Source: Sphingomicrobium astaxanthinifaciens
Lineage (GTDB): Bacteria > Pseudomonadota > Alphaproteobacteria > Sphingomonadales > Sphingomonadaceae
NCBI RefSeq assembly: GCF_022865105.1
Contig: NZ_JAKNYM010000001.1
Location: 124,001-188,000, forward strand
Length of the DNA stretch: 64,000 nt
Direction: 5' to 3'
The position numbers were made by a program, and so were the translations under genes. Shown in pieces: positions 16,016 to 25,950 of the stretch. Each line of letters opens with the position of its first letter. Position 1 is the first letter of the stretch. The notes below the pieces were generated by a model, which was not told the DNA's origin, searched no databases, and saw only the letters and a program-made list of their open reading frames with translations.

Positions 16016-17452
16016 ATGCGCGAACCCACGGTCCGATCGCTGCTGCTGGTTGATTCGAACGCTGAGGAACGGCGGCTCGTCTCGACCGTCGCCCAGCGGG
16101 CTGACTGGATGGTGGTCGGCGCCGCCGACCTCGAGACCGCGATCGGGCTCCTCCAGGGCCCCCACGGCCGCGAGGTGCGTGCCGCGATCCTATCGAGCTG
16201 GACCGCGAGCGATGGGCCGCGCCTGCTCGAGGCGCTGCGCGAGGAACGCCCCGAACTGCCGGTCATCGTGCTCGCCGACGAGGGCTCGGTCGAGCTGGCG
16301 GTCGATGCGATGCGGGCGGGCGCCTCCGACTATCTGTCCAAGCCGGTGGCCCCCGAACGGCTGCTCGAGGCGCTCAACACCCACGCCGACCGTCGCCGCC
16401 CCGGGGGCGAACTCGCGCCCCTGTCGGAAAAGCTCGACGTCGATCTCAGTCTCGAGCAGCTGGTCGGGGCGGCGCCGCAGTTCCGCTCGGCGCTGGCGGT
16501 CGCGGCCAAGGCGGCGCGCAACCGGCTGCCGGTGCTGATCGTCGGCGAGCCGGGCAGCGGCAAGGAAAGCTTCGCCCGCGCCATCCACCACGCCAGCCTG
16601 CGCGCGCGCGGGGCGCTCGTCTCGCTCGACGCCAAGCTGGTCGGGGCGGCCTCGATCAACAGCGAATTGTTCGGCCATGTGATGGGCGCCTTCCCGGGCG
16701 CGTTCGCGGAAAAGCAGGGGCGGATGTGCGAGGCCCACGAAGGTACGCTGCTGGTCAAGAATATCGCGCGGCTGCCCGCCGAGACCCAGCATGCGCTCGA
16801 CCGCGCGCTGGCCACCGGCGAGGTGCGCCCGGTCGGGTGCAACGGGTCCTCGAGCGTCGACGTGCGGCTGATCGCGACCACCAGTCGACTGCTGCCCGCC
16901 GATTTCGACAGCCGGCTCAAGGAGCGGGTCGAGCATACGGTAGTGATCCTGCCCCCCTTGCGCGAACGGTCCTCCGACATTCCCGCGCTGGCGCGCCACT
17001 TCCTCGCGCGGATCGCCGAGCAGCCCGGGATGCGCCCGCTGTCGATCGGCAATGACGCGCTCGCGGTGCTGATGCGCTACGGCTGGCCGGGCAACCTGCG
17101 CCAGCTGAGCAGCGTCCTGTTCCGCGCCGCGGTCGCCTGCGAGGGCAACAGCCTCACCGCCGACGACTTCCCGCATATCGCGATCCAGTCGCGCTTCACC
17201 GGGCGCAAGTCCGACGCGCGCACCGAGCTGTCGAAGGCCAGTTCGGACCAGGCGCTGGCGGGCGCGGGGCCGGTCACGATCTTCGACGACGATGGCCACA
17301 TCCGCCAGCTGAGCGACATCGAGGCCGACCTCATTCGCCTCGCCATCGGCCATTATCGCGGGCGCATGACCGAGGTCGCGCGCCGGCTCGGCATCGGCCG
17401 CTCGACGCTCTACCGCAAGCTCGGCGATCTCGGGATCGACACCGCCGCCTGA
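16016..17452 (+). CDS. NtrC-like protein with degenerate receiver and AAA+ domains
   Basis: A 478-residue protein with the NtrC layout: receiver-like (about 8-125), sigma-54 AAA+ (about 145-375) and Fis-type helix-turn-helix (about 450-475, MTEVARRLGIGRSTLYRKL). The receiver lacks the phospho-acceptor aspartate (SSWTASDG) but keeps SKP. The AAA+ domain keeps Walker A (GEPGSGKE, 177-184) but has GAFPGA (224-229) for GAFTGA and VKNI (247-250) where the Walker B LDEI is expected. Classical sigma-54 activation by ATP hydrolysis is therefore unlikely; a DNA-binding role without sigma-54 is more plausible. Targets are unknown. It diverges from the oxidase/pntA1 unit across about 140 bases. Confidence 0.85.
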   Translation: MREPTVRSLLLVDSNAEERRLVSTVAQRADWMVVGAADLETAIGLLQGPHGREVRAAILSSWTASDGPRLLEALREERPELPVIVLADEGSVELAVDAMRAGASDYLSKPVAPERLLEALNTHADRRRPGGELAPLSEKLDVDLSLEQLVGAAPQFRSALAVAAKAARNRLPVLIVGEPGSGKESFARAIHHASLRARGALVSLDAKLVGAASINSELFGHVMGAFPGAFAEKQGRMCEAHEGTLLVKNIARLPAETQHALDRALATGEVRPVGCNGSSSVDVRLIATTSRLLPADFDSRLKERVEHTVVILPPLRERSSDIPALARHFLARIAEQPGMRPLSIGNDALAVLMRYGWPGNLRQLSSVLFRAAVACEGNSLTADDFPHIAIQSRFTGRKSDARTELSKASSDQALAGAGPVTIFDDDGHIRQLSDIEADLIRLAIGHYRGRMTEVARRLGIGRSTLYRKLGDLGIDTAA

Positions 17453-17472
17453 GCGGCCTAGCCCTTGAGGCC

Positions 17473-18168
17473 ATGACCCGCATCCTCATCACCGGCGCCG
17501 CCTCCGGTATCGGCAAGGCCTGCGCCGCGCATCTGGCCGCCACCGGCGCGCGCCTCGCCCTTACCGACCTCAACCCCATCACCCCGCCAGCGGGCGATCA
17601 TGAGGTGTTGCAGGGCGATGTCGCCGATCCCGCCTTTTGGGACGCAGCCGACCTCGGCACCCTCGACGGCGCCATCGTCAACGCCGGCATCGGCACCGCC
17701 GCCCCCATCGCCACGCTGAGCCTCGAGGAATGGCGACGCACGATGGCGGTCAACCTCGACGGCGCCTTCCTCACCCTCAAGGCCGCGCTCGCGGCGATGC
17801 GCGAAGGCGGGAGCATCGTCACCATGAGCTCGGCCAGCGCGCTGCGGGCGCTGCCCCATACCGCCGCCTATGGCACGTCGAAGGCCGCGCTGCTCCATCT
17901 CACCAAGGTCGCCGCCGCCGAGGCCGCGCCGCGCGGCATCCGCGTAAACGCGCTCGCCCCGGGCGGCGTCGACACGCCGATCTGGGACCCGATGCTCGAC
18001 GCGGGCAAGGACCGGGGCGAACAGATCGCGGCGATGGGCAAGGCAGTGCCGCTGGGGCGCTATGCCCGCCCCGAGGAAATCGCGCGGCAGGTCGCCTTCC
18101 TCCTGTCCGACGACGCCGCCACCATCACCGGCGCGGTGCTCGCCAGCGATGGCGGTTTCACCCTCTAG
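17473..18168 (+). CDS. Short-chain dehydrogenase/reductase
   Basis: A 231-residue classical SDR. The cofactor motif TGAASGIG (7-14), NAG (70-72), the catalytic serine region MSSAS (about 118-122), and Tyr133-x-x-x-Lys137 are all present. The C-terminal PLGRYARPEEIARQVAFLLSDDA and the final GxxLxxDGG are typical. It should oxidise or reduce a hydroxyl/keto substrate with NAD(P)(H); Asp32 after the second strand (ALTDLN) suggests NAD preference. Substrate is not inferable. It starts 20 bases after the NtrC-like gene, possibly cotranscribed, and its stop codon overlaps that of folP on the opposite strand. Confidence 0.88.
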   Translation: MTRILITGAASGIGKACAAHLAATGARLALTDLNPITPPAGDHEVLQGDVADPAFWDAADLGTLDGAIVNAGIGTAAPIATLSLEEWRRTMAVNLDGAFLTLKAALAAMREGGSIVTMSSASALRALPHTAAYGTSKAALLHLTKVAAAEAAPRGIRVNALAPGGVDTPIWDPMLDAGKDRGEQIAAMGKAVPLGRYARPEEIARQVAFLLSDDAATITGAVLASDGGFTL

Positions 18169-19247
18169 AGCGGCAGCCGCGGCGTGAGCGCCTCGTCGCG
18201 AAGCCCGCGCCAGACCTTCAACGCCTGCACCGTCTCGGGCACGTCGTGGACGCGCACGATCTGCGCGCCCTGGTCGGCGGCCTTGAGCGCGAGCGCGAGG
18301 CTGCCGGCGAGCCGCTGGTCGGCCGGCACCTCGCCCGCGAGTGCGCCGATCAGGCGCTTGCGGCTCGCACCCACCAGCAGCGGACAGCCGAGCCCGTGGA
18401 ACGCCGCGAGACCGTTCATGAGCGCCAGGTTGTGCGGCACCGTCTTGCCAAAGCCGATGCCCGGATCGACGATGATCCGCGAGCGCTCAATGCCGCGCGC
18501 CTCGGCCCAGCCGATGCGCTCCTCGAGCCACAGCCAGATGTCGACGAGCGCATCGTCGTAGGTGGGATTGTCCTGCATCACCTGCGGGTCGCCCTGCGCG
18601 TGCATCAGCACCACCGGGACATGCGCGCCCGCCACCACCTCGGCCGAGCGCTCGTCCCAGCCGAGCGCCGAGACGTCGTTGACGATGTGCGCCCCGAGCG
18701 CGAGCGCGCGCTCCATCACGGCGGCCTTGCGGGTATCGACCGAGACCGCGTTGCCGCCCTTGACGAGCCGCTCGATCACCGGGGCGACGCGCTCGATCTC
18801 GTCGCCTTCCCAGACGGTGCGCGCGCCGGGGCGCGTGCTCTCGCCGCCGACATCGAGGATCGCGGCCCCCGCGCCCGCCATGTCGGCGCCGGCGAGGCAG
18901 ACGGCATCGACGTCGTCGTGCCGGCCGCCGTCGGAAAAGCTGTCGGGGGTGCAGTTGAGGATGCCCATCACGCGCGGCTGGTCGAGCGGGATCGTGCGCT
19001 CGCCGAGCGCGAGCGGCGCGCGCGCCGCGGTGATCGCCTGCCACTGTGCGTCCATGTCGGCATCGCAGCGTTCCTCGAGCCCCGCGACGGGCACGAGCTC
19101 GCTGCCGACGCGCCGGTTGGCATCGTCGAGCTGCAGGAGCTCGACCTGCGAGAACCAGCGCATGCCGCAGGCGAGCCGCGCGACCTTGCCGTCGTGGCCG
19201 AAGGGCGCGTCGACGAAGCCGGTGGGGCGCAGGATCGTCCGGGTCAT
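18165..19247 (-). CDS. folP: Dihydropteroate synthase
   Basis: A 360-residue enzyme joining 6-hydroxymethyl-dihydropterin diphosphate to p-aminobenzoate in folate synthesis. The core TIM barrel starts around residue 90 with MGILNCTPDSFSDGG, followed by DVGGESTRPGA, SVDTRKAAV, IVNDVSAL and VDPGIGFGKT, and ends with GASRKRLIG and the RVHDV motif. About 85 residues precede the core, longer than E. coli FolP (282); I have no function for that extension. It is downstream of ccrM by 3 bases on the same strand. Confidence 0.94.
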   Translation of the reverse strand: MTRTILRPTGFVDAPFGHDGKVARLACGMRWFSQVELLQLDDANRRVGSELVPVAGLEERCDADMDAQWQAITAARAPLALGERTIPLDQPRVMGILNCTPDSFSDGGRHDDVDAVCLAGADMAGAGAAILDVGGESTRPGARTVWEGDEIERVAPVIERLVKGGNAVSVDTRKAAVMERALALGAHIVNDVSALGWDERSAEVVAGAHVPVVLMHAQGDPQVMQDNPTYDDALVDIWLWLEERIGWAEARGIERSRIIVDPGIGFGKTVPHNLALMNGLAAFHGLGCPLLVGASRKRLIGALAGEVPADQRLAGSLALALKAADQGAQIVRVHDVPETVQALKVWRGLRDEALTPRLPL

Positions 19248-19250
19248 GGC

Positions 19251-20411
<1,161 letters not shown>

Positions 20412-20432
20412 TCACAACGGACCTCGACCCCT

Positions 20433-20585
20433 GAATCAACCATGATTCGCGGTCAAGATTCGGCGGAGAATCAGGCTTTTAAAGCACGGGGAGGTTGATC
20501 GGACTCAAGTAGAGCTCAACCACAAGATGTTGAGTCCGTCGGAATCGACGGGACTCAACCCCTTGTGGTGTGCCCTGAAAGACTC
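20433..20585. promoter_or_regulatory. Cluster of nine GANTC sites upstream of ccrM
   Basis: GANTC begins at 20433, 20444, 20457, 20468, 20502, 20532, 20542, 20552 and 20581, nine sites in 153 bases. A four-base-specific motif is expected about once per 256 bases by chance, fewer in GC-rich DNA. Four sites are embedded in GACTCAA or its complement (20502, 20530, 20552, 20581). The stretch is the whole gap between rnhB and ccrM and most likely contains the ccrM promoter, with methylation-dependent autoregulation as in Caulobacter. Confidence 0.75.
20519..20569. repeat. 51-base imperfect inverted repeat with GANTC in both arms and at its centre
   Basis: Left arm ACCACAAG-AT-GTTGAGTCC-GTCG (20519-20541) and right arm CGAC-G-GGACTCAAC-CC-CTTGTGGT (20546-20569) pair with two mismatches and one bulged G, around the 4-base centre GAAT (20542-20545). 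The central GAATC and the arm sites at 20532 and 20552 are CcrM targets. It may act as a DNA operator or as a hairpin at the end of the rnhB transcript; there is no T-run after it on either strand. Confidence 0.7.
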
Positions 20586-21180
20586 AATCGTCGATTAAAT
20601 GAGGCCAGAGCTGCGCGACCGGCGCGAAACTGCGGCGATGCAGCGGGCTCGGGCCCTTTTCCCTGAGTGCCGCCATGTGCGCCGCCGTGCCATAGCCCTT
20701 GTGCTGGCCGAAGCCGTAGCCGGGATGGACGACCTCATAGTTGGCCATCATCGCGTCGCGCGTCTGCTTGGCGATAATCGAGGCGGCCGCGATGCATTTT
20801 TCGCGCCCATCGCCGCCGATGATCGCGCGGGCGCCGGCCCAGCGCCATTCAGGGCGGCGTCCCTCGGGCGTGAGATTGCCGTCAATGAGGATCTCGGCGG
20901 GATCGCAGCCGAGCGCGGCGCAGCATTCCTCCACCGCGCGGGCCATCGCCAGCATGGTGGCGTTGAGGATATTATATTCGTCGATTTCCTCGACCGAGGC
21001 CACGCCAACCCCGACCTTGCAGCGGGTGCGGATGCGCCCCGCCAGCACGGCGCGCTTCTCGGCTTTCAGCTTCTTGCTGTCGTCAAGCCCGCGGATGGGG
21101 GTGCCGCACAGGTGCACCGCCGCGGCGACGACCGGTCCCGCAAGGGGCCCCCGGCCCGCTTCATCCACCCCGACGATCAT
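20584..21180 (-). CDS. rnhB: Ribonuclease HII
   Basis: A 198-residue enzyme that cuts RNA in RNA-DNA hybrids and at single ribonucleotides. The start MIVGVDEAGRG supplies the catalytic Asp6 and Glu7; DDSKKL (near 33-38), EEIDEYNILNATMLAM, LIDGN and ASIIAKQTRD carry the other active-site residues. Length is typical. It lies 39 bases after thiD on the same strand, at the end of the glmM-thiD-rnhB run. Its stop codon overlaps the last GANTC of the ccrM upstream cluster. Confidence 0.95.
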   Translation of the reverse strand: MIVGVDEAGRGPLAGPVVAAAVHLCGTPIRGLDDSKKLKAEKRAVLAGRIRTRCKVGVGVASVEEIDEYNILNATMLAMARAVEECCAALGCDPAEILIDGNLTPEGRRPEWRWAGARAIIGGDGREKCIAAASIIAKQTRDAMMANYEVVHPGYGFGQHKGYGTAAHMAALREKGPSPLHRRSFAPVAQLWPHLIDD

Positions 21181-21219
21181 GACGCCATCCTGCCGCCCCG
21201 AGCCGATGCTGTCGAGCGC

Positions 21220-22434
21220 CTAGGCGGGCATCTCGTCAGCGCCCTCGCCCATCCGCCACGGCGGATAGCGGCGGTTCTCGCCCGCCTTGTAGAGGAAGAT
21301 CGTGTTGCCCGCCGGATCGCGCAGCCGCGCCTCGCGCCACATCCACGGCTGGGCGCGCGGGCCATGTTCGAAGGGCAGCCCCTCGCGCGCGAGCCGCTCG
21401 ACCCGCGTGTCGAGGTCGTCGCATTCGAAATAGACCGCGAAATTCTCCGCCACCGGGGCATCGGGATCGCATTGCACCGAGAAGGTCGCGCCCCCGCCCG
21501 TCTCGAAGCGCGCATATTGGTTCTCGGGGCTGTCGACGATTTGGCGCAGCCCGATGCGATTATAGAATTCGACCATCTTGTCATAGTCGGTGCCGGTTAC
21601 GGTAAGCTGGTTCAGGCGCGGCGCGACGTCGCGCCCAGTGGCGCCGACATCCATGCGGATGCGCGACAGCCCGAGCGGGCCGTGCCCCTCGCCCAGCCCC
21701 GGCGCCTCGTGCAGCCCCATGCGCACGACCATGCGCGCCCGATCGATCGCCTCGTTGAGCCCGACCCCGCCGCCGACGAAGGCAGCGATCGCGGCCGAGA
21801 GCGTGCAGCCGGTGCCATGGTCGTGCCGGGTATCGATCCGGGTGCCCTGCCAGCTGGTGATATTGTCGTCCTCGATGAGCGCGTCGGCGAGCGCCTCGCC
21901 CTCCTCATGCCCGCCGGTTAGCAGAACCGGCGCGCCGTGCTTGCCGACGAGCTGGAGCGCGCCCGCGATCGGGTCTTCCTCGCCTGTCAACTGGACGACC
22001 TCGGGCATGTTGGGGGTGGCCAGCGCGGCGATCTCGAACAAATCGCCTAGGGCGGCCACCGTGGCCTCATCGGCAAGCGCATCGCCCGAGGTCGCGACGA
22101 TGACCGGGTCGACGATGATTGGGACCTTGCCGTCGAGCGCGCGCAGCCGCTGTGCGATGGCGCGGGTGGTGAAGGCGCTCCCAGTCATCCCAACCTTGAT
22201 CGCGCTCACCGTGAAATCGGCAAGCACCGCGTCGATCTGAGCGAGCACGGTTTCGGCGGGCACCGGGTGGATGGCGTGGACGCCCTGCGTGTTCTGTGCG
22301 GTGACTGCGGTGATCGCGGTGCACGGATGCGCGCCGAGCATGGTGATAGTGCGCACGTCGGCCTGGATGCCTGCGCCGCCCCCGCTGTCCGACCCCGCGA
22401 TCGTGAGGATCACCGGTGTTGCCCTTTTGCTCAT
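21220..22434 (-). CDS. thiD: Hydroxymethylpyrimidine (phosphate) kinase fused to a VOC-family domain
   Basis: A 404-residue protein of two parts. Residues about 1-262 are ThiD, with [18 protein letters not shown] at the start, [21 protein letters not shown] and the nucleotide-binding [14 protein letters not shown], so it should phosphorylate HMP and HMP-phosphate in thiamine synthesis. Residues about 274-395 form a glyoxalase/bleomycin-resistance (VOC) domain ([20 protein letters not shown] ... [16 protein letters not shown] ... [13 protein letters not shown]). ThiD alone is about 265 residues, so this is a genuine fusion without an intervening stop. The ATG at 22434 overlaps the glmM stop. 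Confidence 0.9.
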   Translation of the reverse strand: MSKRATPVILTIAGSDSGGGAGIQADVRTITMLGAHPCTAITAVTAQNTQGVHAIHPVPAETVLAQIDAVLADFTVSAIKVGMTGSAFTTRAIAQRLRALDGKVPIIVDPVIVATSGDALADEATVAALGDLFEIAALATPNMPEVVQLTGEEDPIAGALQLVGKHGAPVLLTGGHEEGEALADALIEDDNITSWQGTRIDTRHDHGTGCTLSAAIAAFVGGGVGLNEAIDRARMVVRMGLHEAPGLGEGHGPLGLSRIRMDVGATGRDVAPRLNQLTVTGTDYDKMVEFYNRIGLRQIVDSPENQYARFETGGGATFSVQCDPDAPVAENFAVYFECDDLDTRVERLAREGLPFEHGPRAQPWMWREARLRDPAGNTIFLYKAGENRRYPPWRMGEGADEMPA

Positions 22435-23768
22435 GCCACCTCTTTCACCGCCGCGCAGACATGGTCGACCCATTGCTCGACCTTGGCGGCGTCTTCGCCT
22501 TCGGCCATCACCCGGACGAGCGGTTCGGTGCCCGACATGCGGATCACCATCCGGCCATCCTTCGCGAGCGCGGCCTCGGCATCGCTGATTGCCTGTTTCA
22601 CGCGCGCGTCCTCGAGCGGGTTACCGCCCGAGTAGCGCACGTTCTTGAGTAGCTGGGGAATGGTGTCGAACTGGTTAAGCATCTCGGAGGCCGGACGCCC
22701 AGCATCAACCATCGCGGCGAGCACCTGCAGCCCGGCCACCAGCCCGTCGCCGGTGGTGGCGTGGTCGGTCAGGATGATATGCCCCGACTGCTCGCCGCCG
22801 ACGTTGCACCCGCGCTCCTTCATCATCTCGAGCACATAGCGGTCGCCGACCTTGGCGCGCAGCAGGTCGAGCCCATTGGCGGCCATGTGGCGCTCGAGCC
22901 CGAGGTTCGACATAACCGTGGCGACGAGCGCATTGCCACGCAGTTCGCCGCGTTCCTTCTTGGACAAGGCGATGAGAGCCATCAGCTGGTCGCCGTCGAT
23001 GATCTTGCCCTTTTCGTCGCACACGATCAGGCGGTCGGCATCACCGTCGAGCGCGAGGCCGATGTCGGCCCCCGAGGCGACGACGGTCTCCTGCATCAGC
23101 GAGGGCGCGGTCGAGCCGCACTGCTTGTTGATGTTGGTGCCATCAGGGTCGACCCCGAGCGTGATGAGGTTGGCGCCCAGCTCCCACAGCGCGAGCGGGG
23201 CGGCGCTGTAGGCGGCCCCATTTGCGCAGTCGAGGACGATCTTGAGCCCGTCGAGACGCAGCCGGTCGGGGAAGGTCGACTTGGCGAAATGGACATAGCG
23301 ACCGATCGCATCGTCGATCCGCTTGGCGCGCCCGATATGCGTAGCGTCGACCAGCTCGGGCTCGTCAACGATCAGCGCCTCGATCGCGGCCTCGTCCTCG
23401 TCGGACAGCTTGTAGCCGTCGGGGCCGAACAGCTTGATGCCATTGTCCTCGAACGGATTGTGGCTGGCGGAGATCATCACCCCCATGTCGGCGCGCATCG
23501 AGGTGGTCAGCATCGCCACCGCGGGGGTGGGCATCGGCCCGAGGAGGACGACGTCCATCCCGACCGAGGTGAAGCCCGCGACCAGCGCGCTTTCCATCAT
23601 GTAGCCCGACAATCGGGTGTCCTTGCCGATGACGACGCGGTGGCGGTGGTCGCCGCGCTGAAAATGCGCGCCCGCGGCCTGTCCGACCTTGAGGGCCATG
23701 AGTGCGGTCATAGGTTGCGCGTTGGTACGCCCGCGAATCCCGTCGGTGCCAAAATACTGTCTTTTCAT
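22431..23768 (-). CDS. glmM: Phosphoglucosamine mutase
   Basis: A 445-residue enzyme converting glucosamine-6-phosphate to glucosamine-1-phosphate for peptidoglycan and LPS precursors. It begins [13 protein letters not shown]; the phosphorylated Ser102 is in ISASHNP, the metal loop is DGDADR (about 240), the sugar-binding loop is GGEQSGH (about 325), and the phosphate loop is [14 protein letters not shown] near the C-terminus. The ATG at 23768 fits the family N-terminus better than 23798. It is the first gene of a glmM-thiD-rnhB run. Confidence 0.96.
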   Translation of the reverse strand: MKRQYFGTDGIRGRTNAQPMTALMALKVGQAAGAHFQRGDHRHRVVIGKDTRLSGYMMESALVAGFTSVGMDVVLLGPMPTPAVAMLTTSMRADMGVMISASHNPFEDNGIKLFGPDGYKLSDEDEAAIEALIVDEPELVDATHIGRAKRIDDAIGRYVHFAKSTFPDRLRLDGLKIVLDCANGAAYSAAPLALWELGANLITLGVDPDGTNINKQCGSTAPSLMQETVVASGADIGLALDGDADRLIVCDEKGKIIDGDQLMALIALSKKERGELRGNALVATVMSNLGLERHMAANGLDLLRAKVGDRYVLEMMKERGCNVGGEQSGHIILTDHATTGDGLVAGLQVLAAMVDAGRPASEMLNQFDTIPQLLKNVRYSGGNPLEDARVKQAISDAEAALAKDGRMVIRMSGTEPLVRVMAEGEDAAKVEQWVDHVCAAVKEVA

Positions 23769-23891
23769 GGGGCAGCGCCATAACGCGCCCTCCCGCAAGA
23801 TGCGAGAGCCAAGCCGACCGGCTGGCGCGCTTTTCCTTTTTGCGGCATTGCCCTAGGTTCGTGCCCGCAAGCAGGCGGGGGGAAAACACGC

Positions 23892-25301
23892 ATGGAATGG
23901 CTCGCCGAGGTGATCGCGACGATCTCGAGCATCGTCTTTGCCCAGGTCGTCCTGTTCGGCCAGCCGGTCGAACTGATCGTGATGTGGCTGGCGCTGCCGA
24001 TGGTGCTCTTCACCGTCGGGCTCGGGTTCATCAACCTGCGCGGGCTGCCGCATGCGGTGGCGGTGGTGCGCGGGCATTTCGTCGACGAGAAGGCCGACGG
24101 CGCGCTCTCGCCCTTCCAGGCGCTGGCAACCGCTTTGTCGGGCACCGTCGGGCTCGGCAATATCGCCGGGGTGGCGATCGCGATCGCCACCGGTGGGCCG
24201 GGCGCCGCCTTCTGGATGTTCGTGATCGGCTGGTTCGCGATGAGCCTCAAGTTCGCCGAGGTGACGCTGGGGCTCAAATATCGCGAGATCGGGCGCGACG
24301 GCGAGGTGCGCGGCGGCCCGATGTACACGCTCAAGAACGGGCTGGCGGCGCGCGGCTGGCCCCGCGTCGGGCTCGTGCTCGGCGGCCTGTGGGCCTTTTT
24401 CGGGCTCTTCGGCGGCCTGCCGATGCTGCAGGTCAACCAGAGCTACCAGCTCACCACGAGCGCCTTCGGCATCGCCGACACGCCGACTCATGCGACGCTC
24501 TACGGGCTCGGCATGGCGGTGCTGGTCGGTGCGGTGATCTTCGGCGGGGCGCGGCGCCTCGGGCGGGTCACCGCCGCCATCGTGCCGGCGATGGGGGTGG
24601 TCTACCTCGCCGGCGTCGCCGCGATCCTCCTGATCGGCTGGCGCGAGGTACCCGCCGCGCTCGGCCTGATCGTCGCCGACGCCTTCACCGGGGAAGCGGC
24701 GGCCGGGGGAGCGCTCGGCGCCTTCGTCATCGGCATGCGCCGCGCGGTCTTCTCGACCGAGGCGGGGATCGGCTCGGCGGTGATCGCGCACAGCCAGAGC
24801 CGCACCGACGAACCCGTCGCCGAAGGGATGGTCGCGCTGCTCGAACCGTTCATCGACACCGTCGTCATCTGCTCGCTCGGCGCGCTCGCGCTGGTGGTGG
24901 CGGGCACTTGGACCGAGCCCGGTGCCGAGGGCATCGCCATCACCGCCGCGGCCTTCGCGCAGATCGGCCCGGTCATGCCCTGGCTGCTCACTCTCGCGGT
25001 GTTCCTGTTCGCCTATTCGACCCTGTGCGCTTGGGGCTTCTACGGGTTGCAGGCGTGGGGCTACCTGTTCGGCGAGGGCCCGCACAAGGTGTGGCTGTTC
25101 CGCCTGTTCTACCTCGGCTCGATGCCGGTGGCGGCGATGCTCAGCATCGGCGCGGTGCTCGATTTCGTCGACAGCGCCTTCTTCCTGATGGCGCTGCCCA
25201 ACGTGATCGCGCTCTACTGGTTCGCCCCCGAGCTCAAGGCGCTGGTCGACGATTATTGGCGCCGGGTGGTCAAAGCCAGCGCCACACCCCCGCGGGGCTA
25301 G
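23892..25301 (+). CDS. Sodium:alanine symporter family protein (AgcS/AlsT)
   Basis: A 469-residue inner-membrane transporter with about ten hydrophobic helices. The family signature ALSGTVGLGNIAGVAIAIATGGPGAAFWM spans about residues 80-110, and the EAGIGSAVIAHSQSRTDEP motif is near residue 295. AGCS members import alanine, glycine or glutamine with Na+. Most family members have a similar length. Solitary gene diverging from glmM; its 3' end overlaps the NnrU gene by 32 bases on the opposite strand. The specific amino acid is not determined here. Confidence 0.9.
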   Translation: MEWLAEVIATISSIVFAQVVLFGQPVELIVMWLALPMVLFTVGLGFINLRGLPHAVAVVRGHFVDEKADGALSPFQALATALSGTVGLGNIAGVAIAIATGGPGAAFWMFVIGWFAMSLKFAEVTLGLKYREIGRDGEVRGGPMYTLKNGLAARGWPRVGLVLGGLWAFFGLFGGLPMLQVNQSYQLTTSAFGIADTPTHATLYGLGMAVLVGAVIFGGARRLGRVTAAIVPAMGVVYLAGVAAILLIGWREVPAALGLIVADAFTGEAAAGGALGAFVIGMRRAVFSTEAGIGSAVIAHSQSRTDEPVAEGMVALLEPFIDTVVICSLGALALVVAGTWTEPGAEGIAITAAAFAQIGPVMPWLLTLAVFLFAYSTLCAWGFYGLQAWGYLFGEGPHKVWLFRLFYLGSMPVAAMLSIGAVLDFVDSAFFLMALPNVIALYWFAPELKALVDDYWRRVVKASATPPRG

Positions 25302-25950
25302 CCCCCATGAGGCCGTGGCCATAGGTCGCGGCGAGGAAGAGGAGCGTGCCGCCGATCAGCGCGAAGCCGTCGGGCGCGGCCAGCTGGCGGCCGAAGGGCA
25401 CGAAGCTGGTGCGCGCCGCCCAGTCGGCCCAGGCGGGGCCCATCAGCCGGCGCTTCTTCACGTCCTGCCCGGCCGCGCCGACCAGGCTGAGGAAGAGGAT
25501 CGCGGTCGACAGGATGAGGCTCGGCAAGGTCGGGTTGATCGCGACATGCGCCAGCGCCCACAGCGCGAAGCTCCACAGCATCGGGTGGCGGGTGATCGCA
25601 TAGACCCCCTTGGCGGGGGCGCGGGCGAGCGCTGCGGCGCCGGGATGCGGCAACGCGGGATTGCGGCGAAAGGCCCCGACGAGCAGGACGCTCGCGCCCC
25701 ACATCACGAGGCTGACCAGCGCCCAGAGCACCTCGCCCGGCTGCCAGAGCATCGGCGGGCCGGCCGCGCGCGCGCTGCCATAGGCGCGTACCGTCATCAC
25801 CAGCGTGAACAGGCTGACGAGCGAATAGGTGCCGAGGAACCCGCGCTCGCTCAGGGTGCGCACGAGCGGGGCACGCAATGGGTGGCTCATGACGAGGTGG
25901 CTGCCCGCGAAGGCCGCCGCCCAGAGCGCGAGCCACCCCTCGGGGCTCAT
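25270..25950 (-). CDS. NnrU family membrane protein
   Basis: A 226-residue integral membrane protein with about six helices. The N-terminal FAGSHLVMSHPLRAPLV and the YAITRHPMLWSFALWALAH motif (about 120-140) identify the NnrU family, related to isoprenylcysteine methyltransferase-like membrane enzymes. NnrU was named for an association with nitric oxide metabolism in Rhodobacter and has no proven activity; no denitrification gene is near. The ATG at 25950 overlaps the stop of the amidohydrolase upstream, making it the last gene of a three-gene coupled unit. Confidence 0.82.
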   Translation of the reverse strand: MSPEGWLALWAAAFAGSHLVMSHPLRAPLVRTLSERGFLGTYSLVSLFTLVMTVRAYGSARAAGPPMLWQPGEVLWALVSLVMWGASVLLVGAFRRNPALPHPGAAALARAPAKGVYAITRHPMLWSFALWALAHVAINPTLPSLILSTAILFLSLVGAAGQDVKKRRLMGPAWADWAARTSFVPFGRQLAAPDGFALIGGTLLFLAATYGHGLMGASPAGVWRWL

